From Amorphoplanes digitatis (lineage in GTDB: Bacteria > Actinomycetota > Actinomycetes > Mycobacteriales > Micromonosporaceae), in the NCBI RefSeq assembly GCF_014205335.1, contig NZ_JACHNH010000001.1, positions 2,722,501 through 2,786,500 of the forward strand: a DNA stretch of 64,000 nucleotides. The letters are read 5' to 3'. Made by a program: the position numbers and the translations under genes. Position 1 is the first letter of the stretch. Each line of letters opens with the position of its first letter. Below are positions 18,611-26,952 of this stretch, piece after piece. A model generated the notes under the pieces. The model made no database searches, was not told the origin of the DNA, and saw only the letters and a program-made list of their open reading frames with translations.

Positions 18611-19777
18611 ATGACCGATCTGAAGTTCCACTGGTTCCTGCCCACCAACGGCGGCGACGGCCGAAACATCGTCGGCGGCGGACACGGCACCCCGGCCGGC
18701 TCGGGCGGGCGGCCCGCCTCGGTCGCCTACCTCGGCCAGATCGCCCGGTCGGCCGAGCAGCTCGGCTTCGAGGCGGCGCTGACACCGACCGGCGCCTGGT
18801 GCGAGGACGCCTGGATCACCACCGCGATGCTGAGCAGCGTCTCCGAGCGGCTGAAGTTCCTCGTGGCGTTCCGGCCCGGCCTGGTGTCGCCGTTCCTTGC
18901 CGCGCAGATGGCCGGCACCTTCCAGAACCTCTCCGGCGGCCGGTTGCTGCTCAACGTGGTCACCGGCGGCGAGAGCCACGAGCAGCGGATGTACGGCGAC
19001 CACCTGGACAAGGACGCCCGCTACGAGCGCTGCGGCGAGTTCCTCGACATCGTCCGCGCGCTGTGGTCGGGCAAGCCCGTCGAGGTCGAGGGCAAGTACT
19101 ACCACCTGTCCGACGCGGTCCTGTCCCAGCGCCCCGATCCGCTGCCGGGCGTCTACTTCGGCGGGTCGTCGCCCGCGGCGCTCGACGTGGCGGCCCGGCA
19201 CGCCGACGTCTACCTGACCTGGGGCGAGCCGCCCGCCGCCGTCGGCGAGAAGGTGCGCCGGGTGCGTGAGCTCGCCGAGCGGCAGGGCCGGGACCCCGCC
19301 TTCGGCCTGCGGGTGCACACCATCGCCCGGGACACCGCCGAGGAGGCCTGGGCCGAGGCCGGCCGGCTGCTGGCCGGCATCTCCGACGAGCAGATCCGCG
19401 AGGTGCAGGCCGGGCTGCGCCGCAGCGAGTCCGAGGGCCAGCGGCGGATGCTCGACCTCAACGGCGGCTCCCGGGACTCGCTGGAGATCCATCCGAACCT
19501 GTGGGCCGGCGTCGGGCTGGTGCGCGGCGGCGCCGGCACCGCGCTGGTCGGCAGCCACCGGCAGATCGCGGACCTCGTCGAGCAGTACGTCGAGGTGGGC
19601 GTCACGGAGTTCGTGCTATCCGGGTACCCGCACCTCGAGGAGGCGTACCGCTTCGGCGAGGGCGTGCTGCCCGAGCTGTCCCGCCGCGGGCTCTGGCGGC
19701 ATCCGGCGCCCGGCCGGCAGGCGGCCGCCGCCGTGCCGTTCGGCGCCGCCCCGACCGCGGGGGCGGGTGCCGCGTGA
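18611..19777 (+). CDS. ssuD: SsuD-type FMNH2-dependent alkanesulfonate monooxygenase
   Basis: 388 residues, close to the 381 of E. coli SsuD. Strong family stretches are HWFLPTNGGDGR, TPTGAWCEDAWI, LKFLVAFRPGLVSPFLAAQM, YFGGSSPAALDVA, YLTWGEPPAAVGEKV, and near the C-terminus NLWAGVGLVRGGAGTALVG and VLSGYPHLEEAYRFGEG. SsuD cleaves the C-S bond of sulfonates with reduced flavin and oxygen, releasing sulfite and an aldehyde. This gene is the best evidence that the locus serves organosulfur use. It is 3 bp from the upstream gene, and its stop overlaps the flavin reductase start (GTGA), placing reductase and oxygenase in a coupled pair. Confidence 0.93.
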   Translation: MTDLKFHWFLPTNGGDGRNIVGGGHGTPAGSGGRPASVAYLGQIARSAEQLGFEAALTPTGAWCEDAWITTAMLSSVSERLKFLVAFRPGLVSPFLAAQMAGTFQNLSGGRLLLNVVTGGESHEQRMYGDHLDKDARYERCGEFLDIVRALWSGKPVEVEGKYYHLSDAVLSQRPDPLPGVYFGGSSPAALDVAARHADVYLTWGEPPAAVGEKVRRVRELAERQGRDPAFGLRVHTIARDTAEEAWAEAGRLLAGISDEQIREVQAGLRRSESEGQRRMLDLNGGSRDSLEIHPNLWAGVGLVRGGAGTALVGSHRQIADLVEQYVEVGVTEFVLSGYPHLEEAYRFGEGVLPELSRRGLWRHPAPGRQAAAAVPFGAAPTAGAGAA

Positions 19778-20280
19778 CCACCCTGCGCACCAACCAGGAC
19801 CTGTCGCACGAGCGGCTGCGCGAGGTCTTCGGCATCTTCCCCAGCGGCGTGGTGGCCGTCGCCGCCCTCGTCAACGGGGTGCCGGTCGGCCTGGCGGCGA
19901 GCTCGTTCACCTCGGTGAGCCTCGATCCGCCCCTGGTGTCGTTCTCCATCGCCAACAGGTCGAAGACGTGGCCCGACCTGCGCCGCGCGGAGCAGCTCGG
20001 CGTCACCATCCTGGCCGACCACCACTCCGCGGTGGCGCGCCAGCTGGCCGGCGCCGTCGACCGGCGGTTCGACGGGCTGTCGCTGACCGCGTCGGCGCAG
20101 GGCGCGGTCACCCTCGACGACGGCCTGGCCCAGTTCGACACCACCGTCCACGACGAGGTGCTCGCCGGCGACCACACCATCGTGCTGCTGCGCCTGCGCG
20201 CGGTCCGCCACGCCGGGCGGGCCGACCCCTCGCCGCTGGTCTTCCACCGCAGCCGGTTCGGCCGTCTTCAGCCCGGCTGA
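19774..20280 (+). CDS. Flavin reductase domain protein (NAD(P)H:FMN oxidoreductase)
   Basis: 168 residues from the GTG at 19774; the longer frame upstream is a shadow of ssuD. It has the flavin-reductase-like split-barrel fold: GIFPSGVVAVAALVNGVPVG, then LAASSFTSVSLDPPLVSFSI, and SKTWPDLRRAEQLGVTILAD. This is the HpaC/DszD-like family, not the unrelated SsuE family. Being last in an operon with an SsuD homologue and two DszA-type oxygenases, it is the likely source of reduced flavin for all of them. Confidence 0.9.
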   Translation: MTTLRTNQDLSHERLREVFGIFPSGVVAVAALVNGVPVGLAASSFTSVSLDPPLVSFSIANRSKTWPDLRRAEQLGVTILADHHSAVARQLAGAVDRRFDGLSLTASAQGAVTLDDGLAQFDTTVHDEVLAGDHTIVLLRLRAVRHAGRADPSPLVFHRSRFGRLQPG

Positions 20281-20318
20281 TCCTCGCCGCCGGTCGGATC
20301 GGCTCCTCGCCGCCGGTC
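20281..20318. repeat. 15-bp direct repeat after the flavin reductase
   Basis: TCCTCGCCGCCGGTC occurs at 20281-20295 and again, perfectly, at 20304-20318, 23 bp apart, in the short spacer between the flavin reductase stop and the LuxR-type gene stop. No function is evident. Confidence 0.6.
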
Positions 20319-20925
20319 AGATCAGCCCGAGCTCGCGGGCCCGGCGGATCGCCTCGCCGCGCCGGGTCGCCGCCAGCTTGCGCAGCACGCCGCGGATGTG
20401 CGTCCGGACGGTGTTCACGGACACGAACATCGCCTGGGCGATCTCCTCGGTGGAACGCAGCTGGCTGAGGTATCCGAGCACCTCGCCCTCCCGGGCGGTC
20501 AGGGCCTCGAAGACCGGGGCCGTTGCCGTCGGCGGCGCCGCCTCGGCGGTGCCGAGCCAGGCGTGCCGCTCGGCGAGCGCCGGCTCCTCCCGGAGCAGGC
20601 GGCGCACCGGGGCGGGCGCCTCCAGCAGCGACCGGCGCAGCCGCTCGGGCTTCGCCGCCCGCAGCGCCCGCAGCAGGGCCTGGTGCGCGCGATCGGGGTT
20701 GTTGTCGGCCAGCTCCGCGCCGGTCGTGATGAGCCAGCAGTCGACGCGCACGTCGAGGGGCAGGCGCGGGCTGCGCAGCAGGGCCGCCACGCGATCGCGG
20801 GCGGTGCGGCCGTCGCCCGCGGCCAGCGCCGCGCTCGCCTGTGCGAGCACGTGGCGCGGGGTGCGGCCGCCCGGCCCGGGTGGCCGGCCGGCGTCGAGCA
20901 GGGAGTCACGGGCGACCCGGAGCAC
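20317..20925 (-). CDS. LuxR-type HTH regulator, probably 5'-truncated LAL/MalT-like
   Basis: A C-terminal LuxR helix-turn-helix is clear (LTAREGEVLGYLSQLRSTEE, then VSVNTVRTHIRGVLRKLAAT). It is preceded by about 130 residues of helical sequence (WLAEVLRVARDSLLDAGRP onwards) that resembles the end of the tetratricopeptide-like region of large LAL/MalT regulators. Those proteins run to about 900 residues with a P-loop ATPase, and nothing of that is here. Coding-like third-position bias in this frame stops near 20945. The frame stays open to 21156, but that part is not gene-like. The GTG at 20925 gives 202 residues but has no good SD. It could be a genuine short regulator or the remnant of a deleted larger one; I favour a remnant. 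Confidence 0.6.
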   Translation of the reverse strand: MLRVARDSLLDAGRPPGPGGRTPRHVLAQASAALAAGDGRTARDRVAALLRSPRLPLDVRVDCWLITTGAELADNNPDRAHQALLRALRAAKPERLRRSLLEAPAPVRRLLREEPALAERHAWLGTAEAAPPTATAPVFEALTAREGEVLGYLSQLRSTEEIAQAMFVSVNTVRTHIRGVLRKLAATRRGEAIRRARELGLI

Positions 20926-20961
20926 CTCGGCCAGCCAGGGTGGCCACGGGCCGGCCCGCGG

Positions 20962-21117
20962 GTGCGGGCGCTGTTCGAGGGCGTCGACGGCCTGCGCCAG
21001 CTGGCCGTGCGGGGCCGGCGACTGTTCACGCCGACCGAGGTCGCCCTCTGCATCCTGATCGTGGCCGCCGGAATCACCGGCGTCGTCGGCCTCTGGACCG
21101 GTTTCATCGCCATCTGA
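20962..21117 (+). CDS. Tiny membrane-peptide frame, possible gene remnant
   Basis: A 51-residue frame (GTG at 20962; another GTG at 21010 would give about 36 residues) ends in one strongly hydrophobic helix: ALCILIVAAGITGVVGLWTG followed by FIAI and a stop. Third codon positions are nearly all G or C here, which is not so just upstream. There is no convincing SD. It begins almost where the minus-strand LuxR-type coding signal ends. It may be a genuine single-TM peptide or the last segment of a membrane-protein gene cut by a rearrangement. I do not recognise a family. Confidence 0.35.
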   Translation: MRALFEGVDGLRQLAVRGRRLFTPTEVALCILIVAAGITGVVGLWTGFIAI

Positions 21118-21139
21118 CGCGACAGGGGATCGATTGCGT

Positions 21140-22264
21140 CTACCTCGACCGGGCATCGGCCGGGGCGAAGGCGACGATCTTCTCCAGGAGGGCCTTGGTG
21201 AAGACGCGGCCGCCGCCGACGGCGACGTCGCCGACGCTGGGCCGGCCCCAGATCCGGACCCGGCTCAGTACGGCGCCGTTCGAGGCGCGCATCGCGATCA
21301 GGTACGCCGCGCCGCGCCGGGTCGGCGATTGCTGGAAGTAGACGACGCCGCCGTCGACGGTGAGCGTCGTCCGTGGATGGATCGCGCTCCACCAGCGGCG
21401 GCGGCCCGTCAGGTCGTAGGCCGCGAGGCGCTGCCCCGAGGTCGTGAAGATCCCGTATCGGCTGGGGTAGGCGGCGGTGTATCCGGCGTCCTCGCCGGCC
21501 CACGCCGGGCTGCCGTCCGTGACCCGGTAGGCCCGCAGCGAGCCGTCCGCGACGTAGGCGTGCGTGTCGTCCACCGCGATGCCGCCGCCCTCGGCGGGCC
21601 GCGACCACAGCCGCTCGCCGGTGCCGGTGTCGAGGACGGTCAACGTGTCGGTCCGCACGGCCACCTGGCCGGCGGCGGCGGCGAGCTTGAGGTATCCGCC
21701 GGGCAACCGGTACGACCAGGCCGGGCGCCCGTCGTCGGCATGCCAGGCGAAGACGGTGTTGTGGTCGCACTCGACGTCGCACCCGGACTTGGACGCGGTG
21801 ATCAGGTAGGCGCCCGCCCGCAGCGGCGGATGCGGGAACAGCTCGCCGGGCTGGTTCCGGCTCCACAGCACCCGGCCGTCCGGGTGGAAGGCCCACAGCC
21901 GCGTCTCCTCGCGGAAGGTGGTGACGAAGAGCGAGCGCCCGTCCGCGACCGGCGGATACCCGGCGATCGACTCGACCGCGCCGGTGGCGAACGGCAGGCG
22001 CCGCCCGGTGCCGGCATCGCGGCGCACCACCCGGATGAGCGAACGGAGCTTCTCCGGGTCGGCGACGCCCTCGACGTGGTAGGTCGAGCCGGCCAGATAG
22101 ACCGGCGCGGTCTGAATACCCGCGGCGGCGGGACCGGCGGCCCAGGCCAGGCGCAGCCGGGCGGCTCCGGCGGCGTCGGGCCCGGTGGCCGGAGCCGCAC
22201 CGGCGGGTGCGGCTCCGGCGACGAGGGTCAGGCAGGCGACGGCCGCCGCCGCGATCTTGTACAT
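21140..22264 (-). CDS. Exported PQQ-like beta-propeller repeat protein
   Basis: 374 residues from the ATG at 22264, with a signal peptide (MYKIAAAAVACLTLVAGAAP). The body holds repeated blade-like units: GRSLFVTTFREETRLWAFHP, VFAWHADDGRPAWSYRLPGG, TLTVLDTGTGERLWSRPAEG, DTHAYVADGSLRAYRVTDGS. Each has the A/V-W tail typical of PQQ-type eight-bladed propellers. No quinoprotein catalytic residues are evident, so it is probably a binding or scaffold protein on the cell surface rather than a dehydrogenase. It lies downstream of the hydrolase on the same strand, separated by a possible terminator. Function unknown. Confidence 0.82.
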   Translation of the reverse strand: MYKIAAAAVACLTLVAGAAPAGAAPATGPDAAGAARLRLAWAAGPAAAGIQTAPVYLAGSTYHVEGVADPEKLRSLIRVVRRDAGTGRRLPFATGAVESIAGYPPVADGRSLFVTTFREETRLWAFHPDGRVLWSRNQPGELFPHPPLRAGAYLITASKSGCDVECDHNTVFAWHADDGRPAWSYRLPGGYLKLAAAAGQVAVRTDTLTVLDTGTGERLWSRPAEGGGIAVDDTHAYVADGSLRAYRVTDGSPAWAGEDAGYTAAYPSRYGIFTTSGQRLAAYDLTGRRRWWSAIHPRTTLTVDGGVVYFQQSPTRRGAAYLIAMRASNGAVLSRVRIWGRPSVGDVAVGGGRVFTKALLEKIVAFAPADARSR

Positions 22265-22277
22265 GGTCGTAGGATCG

Positions 22278-22316
22278 CCGCCCGCGCGGGAAACGACCCG
22301 AGGGCGCGCGGGGCGG
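22278..22316 (-). terminator. Candidate hairpin after the Liv-linked hydrolase
   Basis: CCGCCCGCGCG (22278-22288) pairs with CGCGCGGGGCGG (22305-22316) with a one-base bulge and a 16-nt loop, directly after the hydrolase stop on the minus strand. No T-tract. It may separate the liv-hydrolase operon from the propeller gene. Confidence 0.35.
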
Positions 22317-23678
22317 TCACCCGGGGAGGTGCCGATCGTTGACGAAACGGCCCGGCCGGTGGTGGACGAAGGCGGGGGTGTCGCCCAGGCCGAGGGCGCC
22401 GGCGTCGGCCTGGAGGTGCCGGGCGGTGGCGGCGGCGTCCCAGCGGCCGGTGACCGCGCGGTGCTCGACGGCCCGGACGGCGGCGATGATCTCGCTCGGG
22501 GTGAAGGCGCAGTGGCCGCGGCGGTTCACGTAGGCCTGGCGCAGCAGTCCGCGGTCGCCGGCCGCGCGCACCTGGCGGGCGTACCGCTCCTCGACCTCGA
22601 CGGGTGCGAGCTGGTCGTAGAGGGTGTGCATTGTCAGGTTCGGCACGTCGAGGTGCCCGCTGAGCGTCGAGGTGCGGGCCAGGGACCGGACCGCGGGCGG
22701 GTCGGCGCGGACGGCGGCGTTCCGGGTGAGGTCGGCGAGGTCGGCGCGCAGGTCCAGCCCGGCGGTGCGGTAGAGGGCGCGGACGGTGTCGCGGTGCGGG
22801 GAGCGGGCCATCAGCGCCGCGTAGTCGACGCCGGTGTTCCAGGAGGCGTTCCCGCCGGCGGAGAGCTCGATGAAGTACCGCGACGGCATGATGAACGGCA
22901 GCGTCGCGACGAGCCACTCGTACTGGGCGGCGGCGATGCCCTCGGCGTCGCCCGGCGCGGGCGGCTCGGCCTGGCCGCCGGACCAGGTGGGCATGTTCAG
23001 CAGCGCGGTGGCCAGCGCGACCCGGGCGCGTCCGGCGGCATCGGCCCGGGCGGCGGTGGCGGTGGCGGACAGCTGGGCCGCCGCCGCGGCGCCCTCGGCG
23101 GGCGCGGTGTAGCCGACGAGCTTGGCCGGCTGTTCGGGGCGCAGCAGCCGGTTGAGCGCGTATTCGCCGTCGAGCTGGTAGTTGTTCAGGTCGATGCCGC
23201 CGGCCATGAGGCCGCAGGTGGAGACGGCGCCGTCGAGCCGGTGCCCGCCGATCTGGGCCTCCTGGCCGCTGACCAGGCCGCCCATCGAGGTGCCGAGGGC
23301 GAGGGTGAGGCGGGGGCGGCCGATGATCCGGGTGATCGCGGCGAGGCTCTCGAACTGGTCGCGGGTGGCGCTCTTCAGCGCCCAGAGGGAGCCGTTCGGG
23401 TCGTACGAGGAGCCGACGAGTGCGTAGCCGCGGTCCAGCATGGCCTGCTGCACCGCGGGGCTCGGCGCGTCGGCGGCCGCGAGCGTGCCGAAGCCGTGGC
23501 TGTACAGCACGAGGGTGCCGTTCCAGTCGGCGGGCACGTCGGCGACCCAGCTGCCGCCGTCGCGCAGGACGCCGGTGTGGTGGGTCGTGGTGGCCGGTGC
23601 GGCGGTGGCGATGCCGGGCGAATGCCCCGCGATGAGGGTGGCGGCGAGCAGGAGAGCGGTGGCGAGTCTTCGGATCAC
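22317..23678 (-). CDS. Exported alpha/beta hydrolase
   Basis: Start set at the GTG at 23678, which has GGAGG upstream and begins a signal peptide (VIRRLATALLLAATLIAGHS); the longer frame to 23720 lies inside the permease gene. The protein has 453 residues. An alpha/beta hydrolase fold is shown by the oxyanion strand GTLVLYSHGFG, nucleophile elbow GTSMGG, a late acidic segment (HTLYDQLAPVE) and a catalytic-type His in RRGHCAFTP. It starts 2 bp after the livM stop, so it is translationally coupled to the amino-acid/amide importer operon. An esterase or amidase that releases the importer's substrate outside the cell is a reasonable guess; specificity is unknown. Confidence 0.82.
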   Translation of the reverse strand: MIRRLATALLLAATLIAGHSPGIATAAPATTTHHTGVLRDGGSWVADVPADWNGTLVLYSHGFGTLAAADAPSPAVQQAMLDRGYALVGSSYDPNGSLWALKSATRDQFESLAAITRIIGRPRLTLALGTSMGGLVSGQEAQIGGHRLDGAVSTCGLMAGGIDLNNYQLDGEYALNRLLRPEQPAKLVGYTAPAEGAAAAAQLSATATAARADAAGRARVALATALLNMPTWSGGQAEPPAPGDAEGIAAAQYEWLVATLPFIMPSRYFIELSAGGNASWNTGVDYAALMARSPHRDTVRALYRTAGLDLRADLADLTRNAAVRADPPAVRSLARTSTLSGHLDVPNLTMHTLYDQLAPVEVEERYARQVRAAGDRGLLRQAYVNRRGHCAFTPSEIIAAVRAVEHRAVTGRWDAAATARHLQADAGALGLGDTPAFVHHRPGRFVNDRHLPG

Positions 23679-23680
23679 GG

Positions 23681-24655
23681 TTACCTCCGGGTTCGGACGG
23701 GGCGGTGCCACGGCCACCACTTCCGCAGGGCCGGCACCAGGCCGTGCGGCAGGAAGAGCACGACGAGCACGAGCAGGACCGCGTAGACGGCGTACGAGAG
23801 CACGCTTGGCGCGTAGCTCGGCATGCCGGGGCGGGTGCCGAAGTCGGTGAGCAGCTGGACCAGGAGCGTGACGGCCGCCGCGCCGAACAGGCCGCCCCAG
23901 ATGGTGCCGAGCCCGCCGACGACGGCCATCACGACGAACTGCACCGAGAGCAGGACCGGGAACGAGCCGGGCGCGAGGTAGCCGACGTAGAAGGCGTAGA
24001 CGCCGCCGGCCAGGCCGGCGAAAGCGGCCGAGACCGCGAAGACGAGCAGCCGGTACCGGCCGACGGGCACCCCGCTGGCCGCGGCGGCGGTCTCGCTCGT
24101 GGCGAGGGCCCGCAGCCCCCGGCCGGTGCGCGAGGACATCACGTTGTGCGCCACCACCATCGTGACGGCGACGCCGGCCCAGGTGAGGTAGGCGTAGTCG
24201 ATGTCCCGGTCGAGCTCGACCCCGGCGATCGAGAGGTGCGGGATGCCTTGCAGGCCGATGGCACCGCCGGCCCAGGTGGCGTCGCCGAGCAGGGACAGCA
24301 GGATGAGTTGCAGCGCGAGGGTGGCGAAGGCGAGCTGGTGGCCGCGCAGCCGCAGGATCGGCACGCCGACGACGAGCGCGACCGCCGCGGCCACGGCCGG
24401 CGCGGCGAGCAGGCCCAGCAGCGTCGGCCCGCCGTGCACGCCGATCAGCCCTGCCGCGTACCCGCCGAGGGCGTAGAAGGAGGCCTGCCCCAGCGACACC
24501 TGGCCGGCGTAGCCCATCAGCATCGACAGGCCGATGGTGACCATGGCGGCGAGGCCGAGCAGGACGTAGAGGGTCAGGTGGTCGTCGCGCAGCGCCAGCG
24601 GCAGCGCCAGCGTGGCGGCTGCGGTCAGCACCGTGCCGGGCCGCGGTGTCGTCAC
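23681..24655 (-). CDS. livM: Branched-chain-type ABC permease LivM
   Basis: 324 residues from the GTG at 24655, overlapping the livH stop. Multiple TM helices and the LivM hallmarks MGYAGQVSLGQASFYALGGY and AGLAGGVYAFYVGYLAPGSF are present, with VVMAVVGGLGTIWGGLFGAA towards the C-terminus. It forms the membrane channel of a HAAT-family importer with LivH. Frames running through to 25468 are out-of-context extensions within livH. Confidence 0.93.
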   Translation of the reverse strand: MTTPRPGTVLTAAATLALPLALRDDHLTLYVLLGLAAMVTIGLSMLMGYAGQVSLGQASFYALGGYAAGLIGVHGGPTLLGLLAAPAVAAAVALVVGVPILRLRGHQLAFATLALQLILLSLLGDATWAGGAIGLQGIPHLSIAGVELDRDIDYAYLTWAGVAVTMVVAHNVMSSRTGRGLRALATSETAAAASGVPVGRYRLLVFAVSAAFAGLAGGVYAFYVGYLAPGSFPVLLSVQFVVMAVVGGLGTIWGGLFGAAAVTLLVQLLTDFGTRPGMPSYAPSVLSYAVYAVLLVLVVLFLPHGLVPALRKWWPWHRPVRTRR

Positions 24656-25512
24656 GCCGTCTCCTCCTGGATCATCGGGCGGCGGGCGGCCTGTGCGATC
24701 AGCACGACGAGCATCAGCAGCAGCGCCACCTCGCTCTGGTACGAGGTGCTCAGGTAGCCCGCCACCATCGCCTGCGCCACGCCGAGCAGCAGTCCGCCGA
24801 GCAGCGTGGCGGCCGGCCGGGTGAGATCGCCGAGGATTGCCGCGGCGAAGCCGCTGACCACCAGGACGACGTCGCCGTCGAAGGTGACCTGCTGCACCGG
24901 GGTGACGAGCACGCCGGCCAGGCCGCCGAGCGCGCCGCCGATGACGAACGAGAGCAGGCCCATCCGCCGCACGTCGATGCCGACGATCCGGGCGGCGTAC
25001 GGGTTCGCGGCCGAGGCGGTCAGCGCCTTGCCGAGGTCGGTGCGGGCGAACAGCAGCGCCATGGCGAGGAAGACCAGCGCCGAGGCGGCGATGATCAACA
25101 GGTAGTGGCTCTGCACCCGGGCGCCGAGCACGGTGACCGACGCGGGCAGCCCGGGGAACGAGCGCGGCTGATCGCCCCAGATGAGGATCTCCACCGCGTA
25201 CGCGAACACCGCGACCCCGAGGGTGACGATGAGCGCCGACTGCGGGCTGGTGCCCGGCTTGCCGATCGCGGTCAGGCCGACCAGCAGCCCGACGAGTCCG
25301 GCCAGCGCGACGGCGAGCGCCTCGGCCAGGCCGTGCGGCACGCGCGCGCCCAGCAGCGACGAGACGGTCATCGCGGCGATGACCGCGAACGCGCCCTGCG
25401 CGAAGTTGACCACCCGGGTGACCCGGTAGATGACCACCAGGCCGCTGCCGATCAGCGCGAACGCGCACCCCACGCCGAGCCCCGTGATCAGGTACTGGAG
25501 AAAGGCGCTCAT
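24652..25512 (-). CDS. livH: Branched-chain-type ABC permease LivH
   Basis: 286 residues from the ATG at 25512, which overlaps the livF stop (ATGA). Starts MSAFLQYLITGLGVGCAFAL, with the typical YRVTRVVNFAQGAFAVIAA segment. The EAA-like loop LTASAANPYAARIVGIDVRR and GALGGLAGVLVTPVQQVTFD follow. The preceding 36 residues of the open frame belong to livF in another frame. Confidence 0.93.
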   Translation of the reverse strand: MSAFLQYLITGLGVGCAFALIGSGLVVIYRVTRVVNFAQGAFAVIAAMTVSSLLGARVPHGLAEALAVALAGLVGLLVGLTAIGKPGTSPQSALIVTLGVAVFAYAVEILIWGDQPRSFPGLPASVTVLGARVQSHYLLIIAASALVFLAMALLFARTDLGKALTASAANPYAARIVGIDVRRMGLLSFVIGGALGGLAGVLVTPVQQVTFDGDVVLVVSGFAAAILGDLTRPAATLLGGLLLGVAQAMVAGYLSTSYQSEVALLLMLVVLIAQAARRPMIQEETA

Positions 25513-26177
25513 GCCGCGCCGCCCAGGTAGGCCGCGACCACGGCCGGGCTGGACGCGAGCTCCGCGGCGGAGCCGTGCGCGACCAGCCGGCCGGCCTCCA
25601 GCACGTACGCCCGCGAACACAGCTCCAGCGCGAGCCGCGCGTTCTGCTCGATCAGCAGCACCGCCAGCCCCTCCTCGGCGTTGAGCGCCCGCAGATGTGC
25701 GGCGAGGCCGGCGACGACAAGGGGCGCGAGCCCGAGCGACATCTCGTCGATGACCAGCGCCCGCGGGCGGCCCATCAGGGCCCGGCCCAGCGCCACCATC
25801 TGCTGCTGGCCGCCGGAGAGCAGGCCCGCGCGGCGCCGCCGGACGGGCTCCAGCTCGGGCAGGATCGCGTAGATCCGGCCGGTGCTCCGGTCGCGGTCGC
25901 GCCAGGCGCCCAGCCGCAGGTTGTCGTCGACGGTCAGGCTGCCGAACATCTGCCGGCCCTCCGGCACGTGCGCCAGCCGCCCGGTGACCGTTACCCGGCC
26001 GGACGCCGGCGACAGGATGCCGGAGAGCGTGTTGACCAGGGTGGACTTCCCTGCGCCGTTCGGCCCGATGAGCGCCACCATCTCCCCGGCCCGCACGCTG
26101 AGGCTGACCGCGTCCAGGGCCACCGCCGCCCCGTACCGCACGGTCAGCTCCTCCACCTCGATCACGGGGTCACTCAT
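25509..26177 (-). CDS. livF: Branched-chain-type ABC ATPase LivF
   Basis: 222 residues. Walker A GPNGAGKSTL, Q-loop region VPEGRQMFGSLTVDDNL (the VPEGR...F motif is diagnostic of LivF), signature LLSGGQQQMVALGRAL, Walker B ALVIDEMSLGLAP. It overlaps the upstream livG by 8 bp and the downstream livH by 4 bp. Confidence 0.94.
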   Translation of the reverse strand: MSDPVIEVEELTVRYGAAVALDAVSLSVRAGEMVALIGPNGAGKSTLVNTLSGILSPASGRVTVTGRLAHVPEGRQMFGSLTVDDNLRLGAWRDRDRSTGRIYAILPELEPVRRRRAGLLSGGQQQMVALGRALMGRPRALVIDEMSLGLAPLVVAGLAAHLRALNAEEGLAVLLIEQNARLALELCSRAYVLEAGRLVAHGSAAELASSPAVVAAYLGGAA

Positions 26178-26952
26178 GCCCGTCCGCTCCGAGGTAGGCG
26201 TCGATGACGCGCTGGTCGGCGCGGATCGCCCGCGGCACGTCCTGCGCGATGACCCTGCCCAGGTCCAGGACCGTTATGCGGTCGGCGAGGCCGGTGACGA
26301 ACGCGACGTCGTGCTCGACGAGCATCATCGTCAGCCCGCCGGTCCGCAGCTCCGCGATCAGCTCGGCGAGCGCGGCCCGCTCGGCGGCGCGCAGCCCGGA
26401 CGCGGGCTCGTCGAGCAGCAGCAGCCGCGGCTGCCCGCAGAGCGCCCGGGCGACCTGGAGCGCACGCTGCTGGCCGAGCGGCAGCGCCTCGGCCGGACGG
26501 CCGGCCCAGTCGGCGAGGCCGACCCGGGCCAGCGCCTCGCGGGACCAGGCCAGGATCCGGCGCTCGTCGCGGGAGTGCCGGGGCAGGCGCAGCACCGCGC
26601 TGAGCGCGCCGGCCCGGGTCGCGGCGTGCGCGCCGACCATGACGTTCTCCAGCGCGGTCATGCCGCGGAACAGCCGCGCGCCCTGGAACACCATCGCGAT
26701 CCCGGACCGGGCCCGGCGGTGCGGCGCGGCGCGGTCGATCCGGGCGCCGTCGTATGCGATGGTGCCGGAGCTGGCCCGCAGATGACCGCCGATCAGGCTG
26801 AACAGTGTGGACTTGCCGGCGCCGTTGGGGCCGATGACGCCGTGTGTCTCGCCCCGCGTGACGTCGACGTCGACGTCGCGCAGGGCGTACACGCCGCCGA
26901 ACCTGCGGGAGACGCCCGCGACGCTCAGCAGTACGGGATCCGGGGCCGTCAT
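26170..26952 (-). CDS. livG: Branched-chain-type ABC ATPase LivG
   Basis: 260 residues from the ATG at 26952, which overlaps the binding-protein stop. Walker A GPNGAGKSTLF, a GIAMVFQGARLFRGMTALEN stretch typical of LivG, Walker B LLLLDEPASGL and an H-loop VEHDVAFV. The signature motif is degenerate: LPLGQQRALQVARAL replaces the usual LSxGxxR and has no Ser-Gly-Gly. LivG proteins often have LSYGQQR here, so the P for S change in the first part is a mild oddity. Confidence 0.92.
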   Translation of the reverse strand: MTAPDPVLLSVAGVSRRFGGVYALRDVDVDVTRGETHGVIGPNGAGKSTLFSLIGGHLRASSGTIAYDGARIDRAAPHRRARSGIAMVFQGARLFRGMTALENVMVGAHAATRAGALSAVLRLPRHSRDERRILAWSREALARVGLADWAGRPAEALPLGQQRALQVARALCGQPRLLLLDEPASGLRAAERAALAELIAELRTGGLTMMLVEHDVAFVTGLADRITVLDLGRVIAQDVPRAIRADQRVIDAYLGADGHE

